Source: Flammeovirgaceae bacterium (GTDB lineage Bacteria; Bacteroidota; Bacteroidia; Cytophagales; Cyclobacteriaceae). From it: a DNA stretch of 6,022 nt. Under the pieces are notes generated by a model. That model did not search any database. It was not told where the DNA came from and worked only from the letters and a program-made list of their open reading frames with translations. Both the position numbers and the translations under genes were made by a program. Location of the stretch: positions 1 to 6,022 of the forward strand of contig QIEB01000100.1 in the NCBI GenBank assembly GCA_003229495.1, written 5' to 3'. Each line of letters opens with the position of its first letter. The first letter of the stretch is position 1. Below, one piece after another: positions 1-5,871 of the stretch.

Positions 1-498
1 CAGGGCCCGTTTCACCACCTCACGCGGGTAAACGGCAGCCCCATTGAGGGTGCCCCGAAACAGCTCCTCAAAGGCCAGTACCCGGTGCCGGTTGTCCAGA
101 AACAGGCAGCAAAATACCTCCACAGGCAGGTCCCGCAGGCAAGACATTAAATAACGACGGGTATCCGCCGGTGAACTCAGGCCGCTGCCCTGGTGCACCT
201 GCTCGGCCAATACCCGGCGACCGATTTCCAGCGCCGCCTGGAGCTGGGCATACTTGGCCGCACCCAAGCCGGGCTCGGCACATAAAGCCTGCTGGTCGGC
301 CTTTAACAAGGTGCGCAAACTGCCGAATTGCCCCAAGAGGTTCCGGGCCAAATCAAGGGCCGTGATACCGGGCAAACCGGTGCGCAGGAAAATGGCCAAT
401 AATTCGGCGTCGGACAGAGCCTGGGGGCCTTTTTGGATGAGTTTTTCCCGGGGACGTTCGGACACCGGCCAATTGGCAATGGTCTTGGTGTTAGTCAT
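1..498 (-). CDS. radC: RadC family JAMM-domain protein, N-terminal 166 residues (3' end outside window)
   Basis: The reverse strand from the ATG at 498 reads open to the window edge and gives 166 residues of a protein that is usually about 225 long. The N-terminus carries the family signature SERPREKL (residues 13-20). A helix-hairpin-helix-like stretch follows, with GLGAAKYAQL at about 77-86. The JAMM/MPN domain then begins, with the conserved Glu in PVEVFCCLFLD (E127) and the VYPREVVKRAL segment at the edge. The HxHxnP metal-binding motif lies just outside. RadC was named as a DNA repair gene, but that role is disputed; the JAMM fold suggests a metal-dependent activity of unknown substrate. 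A GGAGG ribosome binding site (504-508 on the complement) sits 5 nt before the ATG and fixes the start. The gene is GC-rich and diverges from coaBC, the normal neighbour arrangement, except that an insert now separates them. Confidence 0.95.
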   Translation of the reverse strand, partial: MTNTKTIANWPVSERPREKLIQKGPQALSDAELLAIFLRTGLPGITALDLARNLLGQFGSLRTLLKADQQALCAEPGLGAAKYAQLQAALEIGRRVLAEQVHQGSGLSSPADTRRYLMSCLRDLPVEVFCCLFLDNRHRVLAFEELFRGTLNGAAVYPREVVKRAL

Positions 499-503
499 AG
501 ATA

Positions 504-508
504 CCTCC
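504..508 (-). promoter_or_regulatory. radC ribosome binding site
   Basis: On the reverse strand GGAGG stands 5 nt before the radC ATG. The same CCTCC string recurs at 5703-5707 next to the right repeat copy, where no radC coding sequence follows. It therefore also marks where the duplicated region ends on the right side. Confidence 0.7.
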
Positions 509-529
509 ATGTATCGTTGTATGCTTAAG

Positions 530-674
530 CAATAGAATCGGCCTCCTGCCAATCCCTGACCAGACTATCATACTCTATATTTGTGACCGACAGGACAGGC
601 AAGTACACTCCCCTTATGGCAAAGTCGACTCAATCTGCATCAAACCTGACCAATAAACAAATCCTGGTCGGGAT
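530..674. repeat. Left copy of 145-bp direct repeat (radC-coaBC intergenic region plus coaBC 5' end)
   Basis: It aligns without gaps to 5727-5871 at a constant offset of 5197 bp. I count 15 mismatches, so 130 of 145 positions match. Fourteen mismatches fall in the 86 bp before the coaBC ATG, mostly between 556 and 576, and one falls in the 59 bp of coaBC coding sequence. Weaker similarity extends leftward to the radC ribosome binding site (504) with a 2-nt gap. The repeat brackets the AT-rich insert. Confidence 0.95.
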
Positions 675-684
675 AACAGCGTAA
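616..684 (+). pseudogene. coaBC: Truncated coaBC 5' stub
   Basis: An ATG at 616 opens a 22-codon frame that ends in TAA at 682-684. Its first 21 residues, from MAKSTQSASN through LVGIT, are identical to those of the intact coaBC at the right end of the window. The real gene continues into the flavin-binding GGIAAYK motif, but this copy ends with Ala-stop. Codons 7, 20 and 21 differ from the intact copy only at third positions. The stub marks the left junction of the insert, which cut coaBC at about codon 21. It cannot make CoaBC. It could at most be translated as a short peptide. Confidence 0.9.
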
Positions 685-885
685 ATCCCCTCTTCAATTC
701 ACTAATATTTAAAAAATCAATGCATTTCTAAGATAACTAACTGATATTGTTGGTTATTTTTTTGACAATCAAACCTACATTCTGCGGGAATATTTGTTAC
801 GCTAATTCGCTTCCTTCGTTAACAACTTGCACTAAAAAGAAGACATTACTCAATTTTCAGTTTGATTCATCACAGGGAGGTTCGA
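685..885 (+). promoter_or_regulatory. AT-rich leader of the four-gene cassette, probable promoter region
   Basis: These 200 bp separate the coaBC stub from the first cassette gene and are the only sizeable gap ahead of the operon, so the promoter is expected here. A perfect -35-like TTGACA lies at 762-767. No good -10 box follows at 16-18 nt; the nearest AT-rich string, GAATAT at 788-793, is 20 nt away. The assignment of exact elements is therefore weak. I saw no convincing operator, riboswitch or hairpin. Confidence 0.3.
874..880 (+). promoter_or_regulatory. Ribosome binding site deciding the start of the peptidase gene
   Basis: AGGGAGG lies 5 nt before the ATG at 886. The longer frame opening at 862 has its ATG upstream of this site and would place basic and His residues ahead of the signal peptide. 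The start at 886 is therefore preferred. Confidence 0.8.
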
Positions 886-2100
886 ATGCATCATTCAGTC
901 TACGCAAGTGCATCTAAATACCTGCTTTTTTTATACCTGGTAATAGGCATTGCGCCAAATGCATTTGCCCACAATCTCCCTGATTCACGCTGGCCAGCAG
1001 GTTATGAATACACTGTTAAATACTTAAATTTTACACCAGAAATTTCTGCAGAGGGAGGTGGAGCTGTAAAAAATATTCGCGGCCTAGTTATATGTTACAA
1101 CGCATATGATGGCCAATATCAGCCCTGTAATTTCACGGCTGAAATAAGGCGGCTCCCTCAATTTGATGGCGACAAAAATACAAACGGAGGCCATTTCCAC
1201 TCACCTGCACAACGCGACTTAACATTCAAGGTTAGGAAGGTTAAGCAGGGTGTAATCACAGAAGAAACTCAGCATTTAACATATCCATGGAATACTGATA
1301 AAGACAAAGAACCAAATCGCATTGAAAGCAAATTCTTAGCTAACAATCCGCCCTGGAACGATACGCTAGGAGGCCCTTATTTTTACCACCCACTTCAGGA
1401 ATCTGCCGGTTATTATGAAGTAGAAAAAATTTTCTATGTCCCAGTAGGCTGGGGCTGTCAGCTTAGTAGAGATTTTATCAAGTACAGTCATATTCACGAA
1501 TATTACAGAGTTTCGCTAGAAGTAGACGGATTAGAAGAACTTCCAACACCGACAGCAACTGATCCCTACGTAATTGGAAGAGGCCCTGATTCAAAACTTG
1601 TACATTCTGATTCTGTATCTTTCTGGGGAACACCTGCAACCAACTTTTATTTACGAAAAATAGCGACACTCTATCAGAAGCTTGTAACTAATCAGGATAC
1701 TACTATTTATCCGGAACTTTTAACAAAAAAATTATCAATTAATGATATCAGTCTTCCCCGAGGCGGGCTATTTGATATTGACGGGGATTGGGATGAGATC
1801 GGCGGTCATAGTACACACAGAAACGGCAAGGACGCTGACATTAATCGTCCTGTATTAAAGGCAGGCGGCCGACTCGCCTGCAAGGATAATTATGATTTAA
1901 GATTTGCAGTAGATTTTTACTTGCCACTACCAGATGGAACAGACGGTACTGGTAGTTTACCTCATTCCATCGTAAACAGTGCCCTGTTGTGCGAAGGCAG
2001 ACTACCGGATCCTGATATTCCTGATGACGAAGGGAAAAAAGACACGTATCACATCAATTTTGATGTATCACTTCTCGATTTACTTCCTATCAACTTTTGA
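886..2100 (+). CDS. Exported Ig-like / MepA-M15-like (LAS-type) zinc peptidase candidate, 404 aa
   Basis: A 28-residue signal peptide (hydrophobic core about 12-22, cleavage after NAFA) sends the product to the periplasm or outside. Residues 29-225 look beta-rich and Ig-like, with GGHFH at 101-105 and a closing EVDGLEELP strand at 212-220. After a linker, residues 235-404 hold the candidate catalytic part. INDISLPRGGLFDIDGDWDE (285-304) leads into GGHSTHRNGKDADI (306-319). This matches the H-x-x-H-x-x-G-x-D-x-D pattern of murein endopeptidase MepA (M74) and related M15/LAS enzymes, with zinc ligands predicted at H311 and D318, seven residues apart as in the family. The third ligand would be H389 in DTYHINFDV; the usual HxH pair is here HxN. 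Cleavage of peptidoglycan cross-links is the inferred role, but other peptides are possible. It is the first gene of a tight four-gene unit and stops 18 nt before the next ATG. Confidence 0.6.
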   Translation: MHHSVYASASKYLLFLYLVIGIAPNAFAHNLPDSRWPAGYEYTVKYLNFTPEISAEGGGAVKNIRGLVICYNAYDGQYQPCNFTAEIRRLPQFDGDKNTNGGHFHSPAQRDLTFKVRKVKQGVITEETQHLTYPWNTDKDKEPNRIESKFLANNPPWNDTLGGPYFYHPLQESAGYYEVEKIFYVPVGWGCQLSRDFIKYSHIHEYYRVSLEVDGLEELPTPTATDPYVIGRGPDSKLVHSDSVSFWGTPATNFYLRKIATLYQKLVTNQDTTIYPELLTKKLSINDISLPRGGLFDIDGDWDEIGGHSTHRNGKDADINRPVLKAGGRLACKDNYDLRFAVDFYLPLPDGTDGTGSLPHSIVNSALLCEGRLPDPDIPDDEGKKDTYHINFDVSLLDLLPINF

Positions 2101-2118
2101 TTGGCTGATTGCTCTCGA

Positions 2119-2700
2119 ATGTTAAATTTCTTATTAAAAATGTTTTTGGTCTCAGTAGTAGTACTGCAACCCATGATATTAATAGCAGCAGAAAGAGAAG
2201 GCTATTTTGAAAATTCTAATTTACCTATTGAGGAGTTCGTAGGGAAAGGTTTTTTGAGCTACGTAGGAAAGTACCCTGGCTACCGAGCCATGGGAAAAGA
2301 GCGGGTCAAATACATGCTCGAGACATTTGGAAAGCTAAAAAAAATTGAAAGAATGAAAAAGGAAGATTGGCGAGAGGGTGGCTATTTCAGAGAACATACT
2401 ATTCGTTATTTTGATGGCGTTATCATTGAAACTTCAACTGAAGGTGAGGAAGGGCCTCAATATGTTGAGACTATCAAGGTTATTACGTTAGAAAATCCTA
2501 AATATAAAGTCTATAAAGGCATTAGCATTGGCATACCGTTTGCGAAATTCGCTGCTTTAATGAATGTAAAAGACAAAAAAATCAGAAACGATAGTATTGC
2601 TTACTTTATAGGCAGACACATCGGAGGACTTAGAGCCACTATTTATGTATCAAACGAAGGGATTATTACCAAGATAGTGTGGAATTATTTGCATGGGTAA
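2119..2700 (+). CDS. Small exported protein, first of two tandem paralogues (193 aa), possible SmpA/BLIP-like fold
   Basis: I do not recognise a named family. The ATG at 2119 gives a one-Lys n-region, a hydrophobic core and cleavage near ILIAA (about residue 24). A TTG at 2101, directly after the preceding stop, is the alternative, and neither has a good Shine-Dalgarno. No lipobox Cys is present. The mature protein of about 170 residues is Lys/Glu-rich and reads as two alpha-beta halves. The first has a helix around ERVKYMLETFG, then strands HTIRYFDGVIIET and VETIKVITL. The second runs from ISIGIPFAKFAALMNV through AYFIG and ATIYVSN to GIITKIVWNYL. The second half resembles the I-x-IG-x-x-x-x-x-F-x-x-L pattern of SmpA/BamE-like domains, and tandem domains of this fold form the beta-lactamase inhibitor BLIP. 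An inhibitor or immunity role against the upstream peptidase is an inference from order and export only. Confidence 0.75.
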   Translation: MLNFLLKMFLVSVVVLQPMILIAAEREGYFENSNLPIEEFVGKGFLSYVGKYPGYRAMGKERVKYMLETFGKLKKIERMKKEDWREGGYFREHTIRYFDGVIIETSTEGEEGPQYVETIKVITLENPKYKVYKGISIGIPFAKFAALMNVKDKKIRNDSIAYFIGRHIGGLRATIYVSNEGIITKIVWNYLHG

Positions 2701-2726
2701 CTCATGTACGTATATGCAGTTAGAAT

Positions 2727-3314
2727 ATGAGAAAGGTTACTAACGCTCCACTCAAAATGATTTTGGCATTTATTGTGCTGCTGCAGCCAATCATTCTAGT
2801 AGCTGAAGAAAGCGAGGGATATTTCTACAATACAATATTACCCATTGCTGAGTTTGTTAATAATGGTTTTTTAAAATATGTGGGCAAGTATCCTGGTTAC
2901 CAAGCCAAGGGAGAAGAGCGAGTCAAATACATGCTTGAGACATTTGGAAAACCTGTAAAAATTGAAAAATTGAAAAAGGAAGATTGGCGAGAGCCTTTTA
3001 TGAGAGATCATACCATCCGCTATTTCGATGGCCTAATAATTGAAACTTCAACTGAAGGTGGTGATGAGCCTCAAAATGTTGAGACTATCAGGGTTATCAC
3101 TTTAGAAAATCCTAAATATAAAGCTTATAAAAATATTAAAATCGGGATGTCTTATTCAAAGTTTACTGCACTCTTGAATGTAAAAGATAAAAAAATCCGA
3201 AACGATAGTATTACTTATTTTATAGGTAAACACCTCGGAGGTTATGAAGCCACTGTTTATATATCGAACAAAGGGGTAATTGAAAAGATAGTATGGGATT
3301 ACTTGAAAGATTAG
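2727..3314 (+). CDS. Small exported protein, second tandem paralogue (195 aa), possible SmpA/BLIP-like fold
   Basis: By hand alignment it is about 70% identical (130 of 186 columns, one single-residue gap) to the protein encoded just upstream, so the pair arose by tandem gene duplication. The signal peptide has a more basic n-region (MRK...K), a core around MILAFIVLLQP, and cleavage near ILVA (about residue 26). The best conserved blocks are YVGKYPGY, ERVKYMLETFGK, KKEDWRE, HTIRYFDG, IIETSTEG, VITLENPKYK, NVKDKKIRNDSI and KIVW. Divergence is highest in the mature N-terminus, the GEEGPQ/GGDEPQ loop, and scattered surface-like positions. No enzymatic motif or Cys is visible. The start at 2727 lacks a clear Shine-Dalgarno; an internal ATG at 2757 lines up with a Met in the paralogue. 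The gene lies 26 nt after its sibling and 31 nt before the next start. Confidence 0.75.
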   Translation: MRKVTNAPLKMILAFIVLLQPIILVAEESEGYFYNTILPIAEFVNNGFLKYVGKYPGYQAKGEERVKYMLETFGKPVKIEKLKKEDWREPFMRDHTIRYFDGLIIETSTEGGDEPQNVETIRVITLENPKYKAYKNIKIGMSYSKFTALLNVKDKKIRNDSITYFIGKHLGGYEATVYISNKGVIEKIVWDYLKD

Positions 3315-3334
3315 GCCAGAGCCATAAAACAAGC

Positions 3335-3338
3335 AGGA
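3335..3338 (+). promoter_or_regulatory. Ribosome binding site deciding the start of the large protein
   Basis: AGGA is 1 nt from the ATG at 3340 but 7 nt from the ATG at 3346. The second spacing is normal, so translation probably starts at 3346 and the protein has 754 residues, not 756. Confidence 0.55.
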
Positions 3339-3345
3339 TATGAAG

Positions 3346-5610
3346 ATGAAAAATCTACTTAAAATTATTGGAATTGTATTTTTCATGCTCTTATCAATGA
3401 GAGTATATGCAGTTGGCCTGTTACCAATTCCCGACGTTAAAAACGTTACTGTAGACACTACAATGAGTGCAACCCTGGAACCTGCGAACTATGGCGGCTA
3501 TTACATCTACGAATATAATATTTCAAGTAACAGCGCTAATGTAGGTGATATTTGGAAAATAGAAGTCGATTTAACATTCGATGGACCTGGTGGCGGGGCT
3601 TACCAAGGCGATTATGGGAGCCTGAAAATTCCGTTTGGTAACGGACAAACAAACTTTAGAGATTTAATTAATGATTTGATGCCATTAAGACTTGCGCCAA
3701 ATAAATTAATTACTCCGGTCGGCATAGAAGTGCCTCAAGGCTGGACGGGAGGGATTAGTCGAACAGGAATGGCCTTGTTTGGCGTGCGCCACAAAAATTA
3801 TCTATTAACGCCTGGCACGTCTAAGAATGGATTTAAGTTTTACTCTCATGCCCCTCCCGGCATTGGTGAAATTGTCTTTCATCCAGACTGGATTTTTCAG
3901 GTAGAAGATCACTCAACAGTTACAGACGCAGAAAATATTGCGGCTCTTGAAGTGTTAAAGAACATTAAAGTCAAGAGAACTGCGCTAGTTCCAGTTGCAA
4001 TTGGCGTAGATTTTGATAAAGCATGGAATAATTTCGAGCCATTTATCGATAAAGCAGTGCAACTTAACTGGATAAATGATCTGTCGCTCGTTAGCCAAAT
4101 TAAATCAAAGATTGAGGAGGCACTAGTATTTGCAAGAATATCTGATGTTCAATTCATGAATAGAGCTTTGGATGAACTTGAAGTGATAATTGTTAATACG
4201 GGACCAAGCCAGAGAAATCAGTATGGGTATGACCTGCTTTTTTATAATTATAAATACATAAGATTTATTACAGAAAATTACATGCCAGAATTTTTACCAG
4301 TTATTAAGGTAACGCCCAGCATTCAGAGTAAGAGGATTGGAGAAACAGCAACAATCAAAGTAAATGTAACGAATGCCAGGGACCATGATGCACCAGTTAG
4401 CGATTACGAATTTTCAATAGAGTTTATCGATGGCCCTAACAATGGAGAGACTGGCGGTATCTTTACAGATAGTAACGGCGATGCATTTTTCCAATTAACA
4501 TCGTCTTTAACCGGCATAGATTTAGGTAATGTAACAGACTGGACTCAGGAAGGAACTATGGTGGGGAAAGTGGTTATTGAATGGAAGGGTGGTGCCGATC
4601 TGGTAGTCCCTCTTTTTATTCCACCCATTTTAATTTCGAAAGGTGGTAATTCATTTGTTATCACGGAAGTAACTGAGAATATTGGCGATTACATTGCGGG
4701 CCCCTCGACTACCAGATTCTACATCTCTAACACTGAATCAATTAATCCTGCCACAGCAAGAGTATTAACAGAAAGACTGGTGCCAGAGCTTGGAGGTGAT
4801 ATAAAAAGTGAAAATAAATTTGAAATGCTGCTGCCTTCTGACTTGCCTGATGATTTTTATTATCTTGCAGCATGTGCAGACGCAAATAATCAGGTTACAG
4901 AAATAGATGAAACTAACAATTGCTCATTCTCCGAGTTAGGTTCTTATAGCGCTATTGCGGTACCAATGGTAAAAGACAAAATTGCTGCACCTGTATGCTC
5001 TGCTGCGGTTGCAAGCAAACCGATTTTATGGCCGCCAAATCATAAACTCCAAAAAATTACTATCACTGGTGTAACAAATCCTGATGACGACTCCAGCGAT
5101 GGTTCAAGTTCTAGCCATGATTCCAGCTCCAGTCATGATTCCGGTAGTGGTACAAGCTCTAGTCATGATTCAAACAGCAGTTCGAGCCATGACTCCAGTA
5201 GTAGCAGTAGTAGCAGTCATGACTCAAGTAGTGGTTCGAGTTCTAGTCACGATTCAAGTAGTAGTTCCAGTGGTGATTCTAAAGACGACTCAGGTGACGA
5301 TTCCAGCTCCAGCAGTGACGAATCAGATGACGATATAACCATCAAGATAACCAGCATCCAGCAGGATGAGCCCGTCAATGGTCTGGGTGATGGCAATACA
5401 TCGCCAGATGGCTTTGGTATCGGTACTTCCAACGCACTGGTAAGGGCGGAACGCTCAGGACTGGAAAATGGACGAATTTATATCATCGGGTTCGAGGCAA
5501 CCAATGAGGCTGGGGCAACTTGTACGGGTAGCGTAACAGTGGGCGTACCCCATGATAAAAAGTCTGCACCTGTAGATAGTGGTGCCAGATACGATTCAAC
5601 CCAGCAATAA
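3346..5610 (+). CDS. Large exported multidomain protein with FIMAH-like, Ig-like, CARDB and Ser/Asp-rich regions (754 aa)
   Basis: A signal peptide (residues 1-22, cleavage after RVYA) precedes an unrecognised beta-rich region (about 23-210). A helical segment (about 215-310, with LNWINDLSLV and KIEEALVFA) resembles the FIMAH helical module of secreted enzymes. Residues 316-425 form an Ig/Big-like domain (GETGGIFTDSNGDAFFQLTS). Residues 426-528 form a CARDB-like domain, with ENIGDYIAGPSTTRFYIS and the typical ending DANNQVTEIDETNN. The last domain starts with APVCSAAVASK and LWPPNHKL (548-568) and ends with SGLENGRIYIIGFEATNEAG and CTGSVTVGVPHD. C551 and C726 could form a disulfide across it. 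An 84-residue Ser/Asp/His insertion (580-663) splits this domain. No catalytic motif, LPxTG or transmembrane anchor is seen. A role in binding, adhesion or scaffolding outside the cell is inferred from domain types. It is last in the operon. Confidence 0.75.
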   Translation: MKNLLKIIGIVFFMLLSMRVYAVGLLPIPDVKNVTVDTTMSATLEPANYGGYYIYEYNISSNSANVGDIWKIEVDLTFDGPGGGAYQGDYGSLKIPFGNGQTNFRDLINDLMPLRLAPNKLITPVGIEVPQGWTGGISRTGMALFGVRHKNYLLTPGTSKNGFKFYSHAPPGIGEIVFHPDWIFQVEDHSTVTDAENIAALEVLKNIKVKRTALVPVAIGVDFDKAWNNFEPFIDKAVQLNWINDLSLVSQIKSKIEEALVFARISDVQFMNRALDELEVIIVNTGPSQRNQYGYDLLFYNYKYIRFITENYMPEFLPVIKVTPSIQSKRIGETATIKVNVTNARDHDAPVSDYEFSIEFIDGPNNGETGGIFTDSNGDAFFQLTSSLTGIDLGNVTDWTQEGTMVGKVVIEWKGGADLVVPLFIPPILISKGGNSFVITEVTENIGDYIAGPSTTRFYISNTESINPATARVLTERLVPELGGDIKSENKFEMLLPSDLPDDFYYLAACADANNQVTEIDETNNCSFSELGSYSAIAVPMVKDKIAAPVCSAAVASKPILWPPNHKLQKITITGVTNPDDDSSDGSSSSHDSSSSHDSGSGTSSSHDSNSSSSHDSSSSSSSSHDSSSGSSSSHDSSSSSSGDSKDDSGDDSSSSSDESDDDITIKITSIQQDEPVNGLGDGNTSPDGFGIGTSNALVRAERSGLENGRIYIIGFEATNEAGATCTGSVTVGVPHDKKSAPVDSGARYDSTQQ
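5083..5334 (+). repeat. Ser/Asp/His-rich low-complexity coding repeat with six SHDS units
   Basis: Eighty-four codons encode almost only Ser, Asp, Gly and His. SHDS occurs six times, with His at residues 591, 597, 607, 615, 625 and 635 (spacing 6, 10, 8, 10, 10), followed by an acidic DS-rich tail without His. At DNA level the units share strings such as AGTCATGATTC but mix AGT, AGC, TCA, TCC, TCG and TCT serine codons, so the array is an old, drifted microsatellite-like expansion, not a fresh copy. Confidence 0.9.
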
Positions 5611-5726
5611 ATGACAAAGTAATTCTGCTAAATTGAAATACCGCATTTTATGTAGATGAGTTCGTAGAATGCTGTTGTTATTGGGCGCCGAGAACCATCC
5701 TGCCTCCAGTTATTGTTGAGCTCTCA
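5611..5726. other. Non-coding right edge of the insert
   Basis: There is no gene here. The first 70 bp are AT-rich like the insert; from about 5680 the composition turns GC-richer. I found no stem-loop followed by a T-run, so no intrinsic terminator for the four-gene unit can be named. CCTCC at 5703-5707 corresponds to the radC ribosome binding site of the left copy. On the complement, an ATG follows it 4 nt later but stops after six codons (MVLGAQ) and is not RadC. Confidence 0.6.
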
Positions 5727-5871
5727 CAATAGAATCGGCCTCCTGCCAATCCTTGGTCGTGCCATCGTACCCCATATTTGTGACCGGCAGGACAGGCAAG
5801 TACACTCTGCCTATGGCAAAGTCGACTCAATCCGCATCAAACCTGACCAATAAACAAATCCTGGTCGGGAT
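5727..5871. repeat. Right copy of 145-bp direct repeat
   Basis: This is the partner of 530-674 (offset 5197 bp, 130 of 145 identical). It provides the upstream region and the first codons of the intact coaBC, so whichever copy is the newcomer, coaBC still has a complete 5' end. The CATATTTGTGACC and CAGGACAGGCAAGTACACTC strings are shared by both copies, apart from one A/G difference between them, and probably hold the coaBC or radC control signals. Confidence 0.95.

Larger units (their letters stand above)
675..5726. mobile_element. AT-rich inserted cassette between duplicated radC-coaBC intergenic copies
   Basis: The segment lies between the two 145-bp direct repeats and interrupts the radC-coaBC pair. 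Its base composition is clearly lower in GC than the flanks (22 of 60 at 1021-1080 against 43 of 60 at 181-240). It holds four same-strand genes for exported proteins. No integrase, transposase, terminal inverted repeat or tRNA is visible, so it is either a non-autonomous cassette moved by a recombinase encoded elsewhere, or the product of a single homologous crossover with a circular molecule carrying a related radC-coaBC intergenic region. The exact edges are uncertain: about 675-684 on the left and about 5680-5726 on the right. Confidence 0.6.

Noticed and set aside
171..535. Two plus-strand frames and one minus-strand frame over radC
   Set aside because: The region is fully explained by RadC on the minus strand; high GC leaves long shadow frames.
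1478..1669. 63-codon minus-strand frame
   Set aside because: It lies inside the peptidase-like gene and shows no start signal or recognisable protein feature.
2710..3414. A 12-bp match GTATATGCAGTT at 2710-2721 and 3403-3414, possibly a scar of the tandem duplication
   Set aside because: A 12-bp match is about what chance gives within 5 kb, and the sequences around it do not align.
3156..3458. Open frame of 100 codons on the minus strand
   Set aside because: It overlaps the end of the second paralogue and the signal peptide of the large protein, has no ribosome binding site that I can see, and both overlapped genes have strong protein evidence.
5101..5250. Regularly spaced repeats that might suggest a CRISPR array
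   Set aside because: The repeats are in frame with a coding sequence, the units are only about 11 bp and spaced 18-30 bp, and the spacers are serine codons.
5084..5338. 84-codon plus-strand frame rich in Val, Met and Pro
   Set aside because: It is the shifted reading of the Ser/Asp/His repeat; its monotony comes from the repeat, not from a gene.
5780..5812. GTG at 5780 as an upstream coaBC start
   Set aside because: The frame is open in both repeat copies, but the copies differ at non-silent positions before the ATG and only silently after it, so the ATG is the better start.
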